Below are positions 47,067-60,700 of a stretch of 64,000 nucleotides of DNA, one piece after another. Position 1 is the stretch's first letter. Each line of letters starts with the position of its first letter. This DNA comes from Ooceraea biroi (lineage: Eukaryota > Arthropoda > Insecta > Hymenoptera > Formicidae): assembly GCF_003672135.1 (NCBI RefSeq), contig NC_039516.1, forward strand, positions 2,339,838-2,403,837. Direction: 5' to 3'. The position numbers and the translations under genes are program-made. The notes under the pieces are model-generated. The model was given only the letters and a program-made list of their open reading frames with translations. It was not told the DNA's origin and ran no database searches.

Positions 47067-50000
47067 TATATAAAATATCGATATATCCTGAAGCGAGCAG
47101 TGGCACGCCTAGTATCACGCTATTACCTGTAGCTGGAAAGATGAATGTATTGTATGTACAGCACGTAACATTTCCTCCCTTCCGCTTTCATTTCGCAGAG
47201 AATATAACTTCGTTCCCGTTTCGAGATATTAATATCACTTTATAGAGTAGTAATAACAATGTAATTTACTTTACGGCGTAAGCTTAACGTCACGTTTACG
47301 GCCGCGGAAGTGTGCGTCGTTCCTCAAGCGCACTGTCTTCCAAGTGTTAAATGCGTTATACAATTGTCGTCCTAACGAGCGCACATTCATATCAGAAAGC
47401 AAAGTACCGCCGGGGAAGAATATGCGAATTAATTATAAAGTTAATTAACTACCGTGCAAGAGGGACGCGCGGTATCCGTGAAACGGATATAAAAGGGGAG
47501 TGCTTGTGCAAAGCGCGGATTTATCCTCGTTGATTTTCACGCGGAATCTTCCTCTCTCTTTTTCTCGTGGGCGAAGAAACACATTGCTTTCATTACCGTA
47601 ACTCTCCACTGGGATAAGCCGTTCGTTCGTTGCATTGTGGCATATGCTCATACCACCATTGAAAATATTTATGGGTTCCATGGACGGCGCTGCGCAAATA
47701 AAGACGCTGCCAGGAAGAACACGGCATAACTAATTTACTCCACTTGTGTAACTTCGATAAGTGAGACGAGCGTTCTTCGAGATATGTGAGGTTTCTTTGA
47801 AAATGCATGTAACGCAGTGTTCTTGATTCAAGAAACTATAATCTTGTTTGATCATAAACTGGCATCCGATCACAATAATTATAAGACTTATATATTATAA
47901 GACTTTGAAAATTTTTCCAGAATCTTGATAAATTAAGTCGCTCACAGCTACGCTTCGTGAAATGATCAGATTCTTCGTGCGGGAGTTACATCAATAAAAT
48001 TATCGAGATACTTTTTGATTCGTATAAAATAAAAATGAGACGGAACTGTAAATTAGTGGGTAAATGTATAATATTATCGGGTAAAATTTTCTCTCCAAGG
48101 CAAGTTCTAAGATGAGACAGAGGATAGTGGGTGATCTCGAGTCGCTGTAATCTTGATTTCGCGAGACGACGGAAACGACTTAATGCGGCACCTCGGGCTC
48201 TAAACGTAGATACAAGTACACTGTAAACTTTGCCGAGCCTCTGTGTAATCAGTAGGTTTGACACAATTCTCGATTGTAGTTTCCGTAATAGCGTGCGGTA
48301 ATTTCCCACAAAATTACTGTCTGATAAACGTCTTTCCACGGAAAACATCATCATTCGATTAAAAATATTAATCACTTGCAAATATCAAGCATCCATAACG
48401 AATCATACGAGTATTTTTAATGAGTCCATAAGAAGTAATTTTTTTATTCTTTGCAAAATAGGTCAACGTGAAACATCTTGATTTTCTTCTGTAATGGTTC
48501 TTCATTGCTCATCCTCTCTTCTGCTTTCAGCTTTGCTTACGAGCGGAATATGTTGTGCGACGTTCTCGTCTTTCTACCGTTTTATTGGACCGACTTGACA
48601 TCACGATGAGATTTTTACCATGCAATTTACCGGACGCCGGCGGTGCTGACCACCACACTCTCCACTGCTGTTTCGCCGTTTTACCTCTTCTTTATTATGT
48701 TTCTCGAGTGTGGTCCATTCTGGTCTTTTAGTTAGAAGACACGTTGCCACTCTTCATTCGCAGCGACCGCATTTGGTCGCCTTTGTGCGCTAGCCCCATC
48801 CTCCCCCGGAGGAAGCGTTTAATTTGCTGGCTAGAGTTGCAATTATCGTTTACGAGAGAGACTTTCATTTATGACCAGAAGTAGCGCCTTCCCTCTTCCC
48901 TCCGGCGCGGCGCTGGGACGACGACTTGAAACATCAGCGGAAAGAAAATATGCGTTTGTGAGGGAATTTTATTAAGACACAGAGGCGTGATGCGTGCGAG
49001 AAGCAAAATATAACTCAAATTTGTACGTAGGATGTACGGACATTAATTAATATCAGCGATTGTTTCTCAACTGATTGTGAGATCACTCGACGGTTTAATT
49101 TTACCTCTTGACATTCTTCTTTAAATAAAATACAATTGTCCCATTCGAAATGTGTTTGATTTAATTAAATATTAAATTGCAGTTGGGTTAAAGCTAATCA
49201 AGAATAATTAAAAATTCACTTAACGTAAGTTAAATTAAAAGTCTAACTTTTGATGAGATATCATTGAGCCATCCATGTCCATGTCGCGATGCACCATTAA
49301 TATAGCGCGTGTGTGTGTATATACATATATTTTTTTTCTTAAAATATCTCGTTATAAAATATATTATCGGCATTCAACTAGTGTTCTCATCTTTCTACTC
49401 GATGTTGATACAACAGGATGGCTTGTGCTCGCGAACAACGAGCGGGCAATCTATGGAGGAAACGGCAGACAATTATAAAACACGAAAACGTAAAATTTTC
49501 ATAACTAAATCTGGCGCTCGTTGGACGGCGGTATTTTTCGCAGCCTGAATGCAATGAGAATAAATTTAATTGCTACGTCGAATCGGTACGCGTCGGAAAA
49601 TCCATCCACCGACGTCCGCCATTTATTTCCGTATTATTTCGCAATTATTATTTCTCATTTCCTTTCTCCGCTCTTTCGCCAGTGTCGATTTTTCGAGGTC
49701 GATTTACCGAACCATTCTATTAAATTGCAAGCGCGGCCTTTTGCGAACCCGCATGGTCCCGTTCCAATCTATTCTCGAGAATTCGTTCAATTCGCGCTTT
49801 TATAATCGAATCGTGCCGGGTAATTTAACACACGAAAACAAAGTTAATTTACATATCAGCGTCGACCGATAAACTCGCGTGCAAAATGAGCTCGTACGAA
49901 ATCGCGTGATTTTAATTTATTAGAGTCAGGAATGGTTCACATGTATTATGTGATAAGCAATGGTATATAATGGTATAATATGGTCTATATCGTGTTGATT

Positions 50001-53000
50001 ATCTATTATTATAGCTATTATTAGAGTGGGCATGTTCCTCTAGAAAATTTCTGAGAAGTCACATCAAAACCAATGTTACAAAGTTAAATCAATAACATTT
50101 CAGTGATATTATTTAGATTCCGGTCGGTTGCGTAAAACGGTTTCAATGTGCCGCTCTTTGTACTCCTTTTTGTACACGGAATGACGTAAACGAAGCACCT
50201 GCCATTCTCACACGTATATGTGAACAGATTTATCGTGCACACATCGTGCTACAGAAATTCTATAGCACTTTAATATTTCCCCGAGAAGGATGAATCCTTT
50301 CGACGTGAATCAACAAACATTTTATTAGCCCGCAGATCGATATTTCTTTTTTTTTCGTTATTACGTAGATTTATTATTTTACGTAACGTTTGAGAGATCG
50401 CGTTTGTGAGCGTGGGTTCACTTCAAGAGCGGCCAATAAATAGCGAGTGGCCGAAAACAATCGATCGATCGGCGGTTCATTAAACCCAGCGACGCGATAT
50501 TTCGTCGAAACTAACTAACTAAGCGACAGTCTCGGTCATTTACTGGCGCACCTCGTAATTTATGATCTCTTCTACGAGCAAAGTGGGAGACCACGACGCG
50601 TCCATTAACTATTTATCACTAAAACAGCTGCGCAACTCCGCAATTGTGTTCGCAATTTTATCGGGATTGTCATCGGGGCGAGCTCTCGTTCCGACTTCCG
50701 GCGCGATGCATGATTTAATCGGAAATAAATGCAATCGGGATTTAATTCGCGATGCCACCCCTCGGAAACTCTACTACGAGCGTTTCCGAGAGGGAGAGTC
50801 GCACGAGGAAGCGTCGTGTATCTTGTAGGAGCATCATTAGAAATTGCATCCGCTGGCAAAACTCTGAATCTTGTGCGACAAATCTTAAGTGACAAATTAA
50901 TATTTTATCAGCACGAGGAAAGAGAAATCGCATTTTGAAATCAAACGTCACGCCGGAGAGCCACTCATATTGCGCGAGATGCATCTTTCTCGTGTCGGAA
51001 GAGCCGATCTCATAAATTTCGATATTCTGAAATATCGGTCTCTCCCTTAAATAAAACCACAAATAAAATTGCGGCGATCGTAAAACTAAAAAAATAAAAA
51101 CTGTTGCAGATAAATAATTGAGCGTACGTAATGCACTTTATGACTCGCGACCGACCGCGCATGAGACTTGGTCGTGCTGAGATTTCAATTCTGCTTCAAG
51201 CGAGACAAACTTTCCATGGCTTTCCATAAATTTCACGATATTCGAGGTAGACACCAGCGAGAATCGCACGTTGTAGCGAGCATTATGCGATGTAGGGTTT
51301 CACCGTAGAATCGCGTCGTTTTCTTCTTTGCGCTGAGTTGCAACGACAACCCTTTGGTATTTCCGAGGCACATAACTCTGCCTGCTATTCCGCGTGCAGC
51401 TTCTCCGTTCGTCGCGCGGCCGCGGGGAAAACGAACGTTAAAAAGTCTTTCATTTGCAGTACCGAAGTGCTCTCGCATTTGTCAATATTACACGGGACAC
51501 CGGGAGAATCCCAAAGAAGCGCAGTTAACTTAATAAGCTCTCCGATGTCCTGGAATGAAAATGAAAAGTGGCTGCGCGAAGCTTAATTAAAAAGCTTCTT
51601 GTAACGCGGAACGCTCCGTATTCATCGCGTGTTCTTCATCAATGAACTCTCTCTCATTTGGAGATGACTTTTCTCGTAGTATCAAAGCGCCGATGATTCT
51701 GTGTACCTTAAAATACTTCGTATTTTTAATGGTTTCTTTAGGCTCGCAGCTCATCCGTCCATCGTGCTGGATTGTCGAACCGTCCTCCTCGTAATCCGAT
51801 TATCCCGATATCTGTTTAATCAATCCTGCTGATCATCGTGACTTTGATTTACCGTGCAGCCGACTGTCTGGCCCACGTGTGAAGATCGATCTTCGTCAGG
51901 AAGAAGTAATTGAAAACTCCTCCGCGAACTTTTGCCAATGTGACCCTCGTCATGCTTTCTTTTCTGTCTTGCTCGTACAATCAGGAGTATTGTTCCGTAC
52001 TTTTTTATATATCGCTTTTTTTATTATGATTTCGTTTGGGTATTTCGCGGCGTCGTACGTCACTGGGCTATTGTCGCCGTTTCGTTGTTTTTCCCGAGTC
52101 GCGCGGCGCGAACGCGAGCTCGTAGAGCCAGAACGAGTCCGTACGGGCATGCGAACAGAAGCAGAAGCAGCCCAAGTATATTTCTATATAGTGCGATTAG
52201 TGGACTGTAAAAAGTAAAATCGTTTGTGCTCTAAATATAATAAGTAAAACGAAGCTCAAAATATTTTCTCGCCCCACCTGGAAATACGTGGAGACGAGGG
52301 CGTCATTACAGACGCGGCGGATCGACACGACACAGGGTCGTGGCTCGATTGCATCGAAAGGTGCGACACCGCGCACGAGGCACGGAAGCTTCACAAAACA
52401 AGTATAATTTGTAAAGAAAAGTCTTCCTTAACGTTTCTTCTCTATGATCTCTCTTACGATTCGGAGACAGGACGCAGACTGATAAAGGACTCGCGTCAGT
52501 CTTCGACGTGAATTTCAATTTGCTTTTGCTACTTTTTACTTCGACAACTTTTGTTGCTGCACAGTAGTTACTCTTCTGAAACTTTCGCGCGATTACCTTC
52601 CCCCGGAATTTTCTCCATGCGAAATCAGGAGTAAAATGAAGGGACGGTGTCACGCCTCGGAAGGGTAGCCGCATCCGCGTAACCGTCTGCTGGGATTTGC
52701 GCGCGGGATGCGAAGGACCAGTGAAAAGGGCAGGCTCTCTTCTCGCTCTCGCTCTCCTGCTGTCGCCCATCCCGGAGAGCTTTATCTCGACGATGCCGGC
52801 GCTCGCAGGCATCCGAAATTTTCGACGCCCGGCTGCGGGGATGGTGATTTATTGACGTTTACGCCGGCGCGGATTACGACGCCTCTACTTTCCGCCGTTG
52901 CGGAAAGTCGACGTGATTGACGGTGCCCGTAACGTCGGCCCTCGTAGGGCCTCCTCTCGTTGTTGCGGCCTGTGTGGCCGCGCACGTGCCGAGACTTTTA

Positions 53001-54474
53001 TGACTGCCAGTTTTTCCATGCCTCTCCCGTACTATGACGCACCCCATGACGCCTGCCGTCGTCGCAGCCGCCGACGCCGCAGCCGACACCGCCGCGGGGG
53101 GTGGATATTATCGCACCGTGTTACCTCATAACGATTCAATTTCGGCGGGTTAACAGCATCGAGTCATGCCTGGCCGACCAATCAGACGATTACGCGAGTG
53201 CGGGCTGACCGACGTGAATTCTCCCAGGCGCGAGATGTAACATCGTATATACGAAATCACGCAGGATTTCGTGGGGGTTCTTTTCTCCTTTATTTCTCTT
53301 CGGAGGGTCTCATCTCGCGTCTGCTGACCGAGAGACAACCGGACCATACCCGAGTCTCGACCACGTTCCACGACCGAGATTCTGAATAGTGTCGCGCGAC
53401 AATGTCGCAATTGGGAGTTGGGATCTCACATGAATAGCCCGCGGGATTAAGGGGATCCTGGAGTGACGACCGAACTCCGACGCGAAAGCGTCATCATTTA
53501 GATGGATCTCAAAAAATCGTGATTACATTATCAATAGCATTGACACTACCAACATGTCGGGAAGATGTGAGGAAATGCTTCGAAACACTCTTTAGTTTCT
53601 TGTTTTTATTTGAAAGAAAAAAAAGGTATAAAGTTTTTGGTTGCATAGTTACGCTTTTAAAGTCGCTTCTAAAAGTTTCTTCACATGCCTTTATTTTGTC
53701 TCGAGATCCGACCATTCCAATTTGTGCGTACAAATTGATAACAAAATTATAACTTTCGAACTTTATTTCGTTTTTAACATAAAGTCGAGTAAATCCTCGA
53801 TTTCTGTATGTACTTTAAACGTGGAAAAAGATTTATCATTTTGTACAATCAATAAAAAGAAAAGTAAGAATTAAAATTTGTCAATTCGTCGATGAAACAG
53901 ACGACTCCAAGATTCTTTTAAAGAGACCGTGTCAACCGGGGCAAAGAGGACTTAGGAGTGGCAGCAAATCGGAGGGTGGCTCGCCGGCGATCCTATCTCC
54001 GCTGGTCGTCGGTGGTTTCATCTCGGCCGTGTCCTCATTACGTTAACCATCGCGCGAACAGCAGCGGCAACCCCTCAGTCTGTCGAATATCCGATGAACT
54101 TGCCGAGAACGGGGCACAGCTTCGTCACGCCGGCAAAGTTCCGAACTTAAGAAGTTCCTGACAAACTTACGGACGACGTGAGAACGGATGGATCGTCGCG
54201 CATCGATCCCGCTCGCGAACAAAGTGGTAACGAAGCTACTTGAGCTTTTCATGGTCACGGGGGGGGGGGAGAGGCCCGCAGCCGGGCACGGTGGTTAGTT
54301 GGGGGTTTCCTCTTTGCATAGGGCAAGCAGCATTTTGCGTGGCACCGGATCTCGTGTAAAATGGGAAGTAATTAGAGCTTGACGCGCGCGAAGGCACGCG
54401 GCTTTGTGCGGATTCTCTATCACGGGCCATAAATTCAGGCTCGATATTTCTTACCGAGAGAGGGGGAGGGATAC

Positions 54475-54477
<3 letters not shown>

Positions 54478-54505
<28 letters not shown>
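54478..54505. repeat. GA dinucleotide microsatellite
   Basis: An uninterrupted run of AG/GA of about 28 nt, next to further purine-rich sequence at 54456-54470. Confidence 0.9.
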
Positions 54506-54509
<4 letters not shown>

Positions 54510-57500
54510 ACGGAGGTGTACACTGAAAGTATAATACTTATGAAGCCAGTTTGTTCGTGGTAATATCCATTGTTGCACGAGTAACAAGGACAAACGCGCA
54601 TTGTAATGATCCTGGGTATCATCCTCTTTGCAGCTCGACCTTTTTTGCTCCCTTGGACCACAAGATAATGGAACCGTGTATATGCGATACCCAATTATTA
54701 TTAATATAGGAGTTATGGGTTCTATGAGAGCTCGTTTCACTTTCTTACTTTCTTATTTTCAACCTTTAGCTAACAGAGTCACGAAGAATCGGTATCAGCT
54801 GGCCATCGATTGTAACATAGTCTTCCGGACGGAACGGTCGTGCAACGGAAGATCACATTCGCTGCAACTGGTTGCGAGAACTCAAGTTTACATATTTTAA
54901 AGAATTCTCTTCATTGGCTTGCAGCGCTGCAGGCTGCGATTTGATGGGCTTTTATGCACAGATGTGCGCCCGAGCAGTGCGCTATAAAATTGTCCGCGGG
55001 TGTATTTTACAATCGTGATTTGTCACTTTGGTAGTTCCACTTGGGGACGGTCGAGGAGGGCACTTACGCGACAAAAAATTGCGGTCAAAGAGCGCACAAA
55101 GTGTAAAATAGCTCTCGGATAATATTGTTATTTATCGAATGCGAGTGTAGCAAATGGCTGTAATAAAAATGGAACAACTTTGAATTACACCCTCTCGCGA
55201 ATTTTTATTTAAAGTCAAGGAGATTTATTTATGTATTATCTCATTATCATTTTTACTTAATTTATTATTATTTATTATTTATTATTTATTAATATATTTA
55301 ATTTGATATATCCGGTATGCTTAGCGTAGCACAATCTCAACACTGAAAAGATATACAAGTAAACGCGAAGGTATCACCTCGGGCTCCTGCTTTGGAGAAT
55401 TAGCACAAAGCGATATAAAATCTTCCCGCGCTCTTTCGCAAATCCTTCGTAAAGTTTCTGGATCGCGCAAGATGGATATGCTAGCAAAATATGAATCGTG
55501 CGTGTGCAGTGTATTCTCTCACTGACTGCTTTTTTTTTCTTTATGTTCTCTCAAAGCCGAGGAAGGTTTGTGCATGTCGGTCTGTATTTTTTTCTTTTTA
55601 TTCCGTTGCATTTGGCGTTGCTCGAGGCAGATTAAGATAACGGACAACACGTACGATATATGCTGCAAAAATCCGCTCAAGAGGAAGAAGAAGAAGCGGC
55701 CCATGCTCACTCGGCTGCGATATCAAATCGAGATCAACTCACGTAACTCTGATCCTTCGGGTGATCCCCTCAGGAAGAATATATGAAATGAGGAAGATGG
55801 TCCCATACAAAATCCTCTCGGATCAATCCGACAAACAATTCCGGGCCAGCTTGCCTGCGTTGTTCCAGCAAATGTGCTCGTTGCTGGGCTCAATCGCGGG
55901 AAAGTCACGGGAACGTCACTTCGCCGAGAGTAATATCTCGCTTGTTAGTACAACCCCCGTGTGCGTTCGGGATCTAAGTTATGCGTCCCTCAAATACACT
56001 CGCATGTGTACTCGTACCTCACCGGGAAACGCAATCTGCTCTAACTCGCTCGAATTAAATTGCGGAGTGAGAGGAATGCTTCGCGTAACGCGCACGAAGG
56101 CGACCTGACATGGAAATATGGAAAATCCGATTTTATAAGCTGGCAAAGAGAGATGTTCTCTATTAGGAGGGAGGTTTCTTCCCTTTTGTCATGGCTCCGA
56201 TTTCCCGCAATTATTCCTCATTACCGCGGGGAATGATTGCGGTAATCCGAGTCTATGTCGAGAGAATACGTGAGGACACAGGGTGGGAACGAACCGAGGG
56301 CGGAAGAGTGGCGATCGCCACATAGACCTTGGTACTGCTGGGGGTGAGGGAGGTGGGTGAGTTAGTAGCCACGATTTAAACCACCGAGGAAAACAGCAAT
56401 TTACCAGCGGCGGCTCTTGTTGTTCGATGCGAGGAAATGTCTGCGAAGCTTTGCCATTATAGTGAAAACTAAAAACTATAGTTTTAACGTCTGACAGCGA
56501 CGAAGATTGCGACAATAATCGCAAAGATTCGGAGTCCGGTTTTCATGTTTCTTCCGTGCAAAGATGCACATTTGCGCGACGGTCAACATGGTGAGGGTGC
56601 ATCAAAGTGCATCTACATAAATCAGTTAGATGATCGTAATTGTTGTTTTTTCACCTTAATTCTTGCGAGATGCGTTCGCGTCCACGGGGTGAGATAAAAT
56701 ACCGTAGCGGCGCGTAAGTAATCACCGCACAAGCGATTTCCTCCCTAGAAAGGGGTAAATGTCAAATGCAAGCCATTAAGCGGGACACGGAACTCCCATT
56801 TTTATCGTACGTCTAATTCGTCCGCGTTTATTGCCCGGCATAAAACAAGACACGATATTTTGTTCATGGCAGTAATGCAATATTGCCACTAAGGTCTGAT
56901 ATTTATAATTGACTGGTATACGTGCGACATGTATTATCGTTATCGATCGGCGTTACGTTTCGTACGATATCGAGGGACGACGATTATTGCCAATAAACTG
57001 TCCTCTTAGTTATTGGACACTTCAGCAGCAAAGGAAAACTCCCGCCTCTTACATCGGGAGAAAATTCGCTCTCGGGCGCGGAGGGTATTTGCGGAACTCG
57101 CCAACGGCGATCTGACAAACTTGGAAAAATCGCGAGGCACTTTACTTCGAGCTTCACAAGAGCTGTTAAAACTTCATTAAGCTTACTCTCGTGGAAATGT
57201 CGTAACGTGGAAAATCAATCCGCATGGAGACCGGATTATTGGAAGAGTTGATTATTCGCTGGTGAAATGGGGAATTTTGACATCGCCAAGAGGAAGAGAG
57301 AGAGAGGCGGAATGATTCCAGGGAGAGATAGAAATTTCGCGAATAAAAATCATCATTATAATTCAGGACGGTGCTCATACGTGAGCAATTTGTTATCTCG
57401 GCTTCGCGACACGTGGCCAGGTGCGACCAACTGTACGGGAATTGCCCGGCAACGGAAACTTTTTGACCTCGCCACCCCCCGGGGACGGCAAACGGAACTA

Positions 57501-57708
57501 CCGAGGACGCGATAATGCGGGGTTACTCGAAAGTTGCCTGTATAAATTTTCCCCCCTCACTTAAGATTCGGATTAAGTTTCTTCTCGACCGCTGCGCGAG
57601 AATTCGTGCGTAAAGTGACGCTCGGCAAACTGGTATCGACAGTTTTTCACGGCGAAGTTTGCACACCCTTTTACATGTACGTTGACTCTCGGTTCACTGA
57701 GTCTCAAC

Positions 57709-57758
57709 GTGTGTGTATGGATGTATGTGTGTGTGTGCGTGCGTGCGTCTGTGCGCAC
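57709..57758. repeat. GT/GC-rich microsatellite
   Basis: Imperfect GTGTGT, ATGTATGT and GCGTGCGT units over about 50 nt in the gene-free right part of the window. Confidence 0.85.
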
Positions 57759-60700
57759 GGTAAATTATTCTCTGACATTTTACTCGGATTTAACGATGTC
57801 GATTTGTAACATCATACAGAAATCACGTTTCAAAACTGAAAAATAGAAAGTTAATAAACGAATGAAACATTTTTATTTTTCAAGCTTTAAAAGGCGTGAA
57901 CGATAATAATATCTTCCGATCTCAGCGGCAGTGCAAAAATTATATAATTACATTGTTAAAAGAGAATTTATTGTTCCATCAGAGAAGATCTCATTATTTC
58001 TCAAGAAGATCTAACGACGTAAGATCTTCTGAAAGCACTATTGCTTTCTGCCAAGAAGGAGGCACACCTGGTCTTATTGGAGAATTAACACTTCGATGAG
58101 ACATTACCGTGTAATGCACTTTCATGCGAGTGCATTATGCGGCCATTCGATCGCAAATTTTATGATCATGTAAAAAAAAGAAAACTTGCTACGAGTACTT
58201 TATGGATCGGGCGGTCGTATCAGCACTAAATATTCCAGAGCACACGTGCTGATATGCTGATGCTTGAAACGTGCCTCGTTGTTATGCGGAACTGAGGCAT
58301 AAGACCGCTCCGGAAAAGTGACAAGGGCGTAATCTCTGATCGATGGCACGGCGATGTAAGCGAGAGAGAACGGATAGAGCCGGTCTACAATGAAATCGGA
58401 TAATAGACAGGAAGAATGCCGATGATGCAGTGGCGTTTCGGGAACGGAGAACACGTACTCGCGAGAGAATGAATATTTCCGTTTCCGTGCACAAAGAGCA
58501 TCCGCTGACGCGCGGATAATGCAATGCGTGCAGTTGCAACCCCCGGAGACGCGCTCTCGGTCCAAGGTGTAACCTTTAAGCTCTTTCGAGTCTCCAGCCT
58601 GTTCCATCACACAGCGGACTGCAACTTTCTTTCTGAATTTCTCACGAGTCAGCAGATAACTTACGCGGCTCTTAATTAATTTCACGGCGATCGTCAAGCT
58701 ACGTCGAGCCGATCAATTTACCAGCGGGACGTTTACTGGTGCATTTACCCTGCTTATTTGAAACGAATGGCTAAAGACAAGAGGTATCGATCGGCGCCTT
58801 TTAGCGAGGGGAGAAAAGGCGCTGTCTCGGGAAATCGAGACGTATCGTAACCGGTCGCACGTGCACGCTCGCCGAAGCAAGTAATTACTAACGGTGACAA
58901 ACTGTTTTTCCCGCGTAACACATTAATTTCCAGATCGACATATATAGAAAAATAACACTCGCGAGCGCGGAATAATCTATGACGCGATCGATCAGGTTTA
59001 TGCAATCTGTAAATACAGAGCCAGGATAGATACCGTATAAGGGGCTCAATTTTTATCACACGGACGTTCGCCGCCTCTATTTGCAATTTCTGATAACGCG
59101 GCCTTAATTAAGGATTTCGATGTTAACGAGATTCCGTGATCGGAATTTCTGAACGATACCTGATGAAGATTGGCTTACTGCGAGCTGCTTGGATATTTTG
59201 AAACTGTAGCTGAACTGTAGCCGTATCATTCTTCAGGATGTTCCCGATCCCGACTTCACCTCCACAAATTTCAGCTTCAATTCCGTTAGATCGGGAGAGC
59301 GTCATCGGGCGAATCAAGTGACTAAACGCGATGATAAGCGAGAGAATCATCATCGATGGCACCTGACGATCAAGCAAGAAAAGTCGTTCGAGCATTTTTC
59401 CAGTGTACATCTCTCTACTCGTTCGCGCTCGCTCTCGCAGGAAATTAACGTCTGTCCGGCAAAACTCGAGGATCGACATGAGCCGGACAGCGACACGATG
59501 TTGAAAATCATACCAGCGACCAGATGAAGGAGTAACGAGGGCAGAGTTGGCAGAGTTCGTTCTAGGAGACGATAGGATTACTATCTTTGTAACAGATCGT
59601 TCAATTTCAGCCGAGTTCAATCAATCGAGCTCAGTCAAAATTCACGCGTAATTATTTTCAGCCAAGTATACCCATTCACTGATCAATTCCTGACCAAAAA
59701 TCAAAGGTCAGAAAGATGTAAGCGAAAGAAACATGAAGCTTAAGAAATAGAAAAGAAATGTATAGAAAGGGATGACATAAAAGCGAGTATATGCAGTATA
59801 AATAAATAGTGGTGTGCAGAATAACATAAATAAAAGGATAAAATAAATAAGCTTTATAAATAAATAAATATAAGAGTACAAGTAAAAGCATTTCCTCCCT
59901 TACTGCGCGCATGTATATTTCATATTTCCAGTTTCATATGTGTACGTACACAAATCAGTGTTTATTTTATCATATTAAAGTCTTTATTGCACGAACGATA
60001 CCGTCGATTGCCGTAGTAGAATCAGAATTTAACGTGAATGGGAACCGTAGCGGACAATCGATGCTATTGATACGCGGCTGCCGGTTTTGCATGGGAAAGA
60101 GAAAAAAATCGATGACTGCTTCATATCGGCCATAGTGTCGGACAATATTTATTGTTTTCTGGAGAACCGTGGAACCGTGGCTGAGAGGCACGATTTTACT
60201 GGATTGTGCGTGTCGCGTTTCGCATGATTCTACTCGATTGTTGACGAACGCTGCCGTGCACACTGCGCACGTGGCGGGAATGCGCTTTTCCGACAATGTC
60301 GCAAATAAATCGATATCCTGTTTGATTGTCCACGATACGCGCGGAAGAGGAATCGGTCATTTAAGAGAGGCGCGTTGCTTGCCAACTTCGAAAGTCACAA
60401 AAAAAAAACAAAAAAAACGGACGCATATCGCGTGTCCTGTTCGCTTTTATTGACATTACGATACAGTGCGATCTAGCCGGGTACACAAAAATGCGAGATA
60501 TTCGACGGATAAGCGCGATCGATCCTCCCTCGCAATCCCCCGACGCATCGTAACTATGAAATTACTCCTTGTTGCTCGGCTGTGTCACAAATAAGCAATC
60601 TCCGAAGAGATTTTTACGTAGCTTCGTAGTAATAGACGCTTGCTTCGATACAATACGATACGATCGAACGAACGGCCTGATGTTCCACGTGAACTTCAAT

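Noticed and set aside
52306..52812. 168-residue open frame on minus
   Set aside because: Its Arg/Ser/Thr-rich composition is typical of non-coding GC-rich sequence, with no domain and no splice context.
54236..54740. Two overlapping minus frames with LSLSLSLSL
   Set aside because: The repeat is the GA microsatellite read as protein.
58200..58697. 165-residue open frame on minus
   Set aside because: There is no family likeness, and another overlapping minus frame (58282-58539) is also open, which points to low stop density rather than selection.
59123..59620. 165-residue open frame on minus
   Set aside because: It has one moderately hydrophobic stretch but no recognisable motif, no neighbouring exons and no plausible signal for a gene. 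An open frame of this length is expected by chance in GC-richer DNA.
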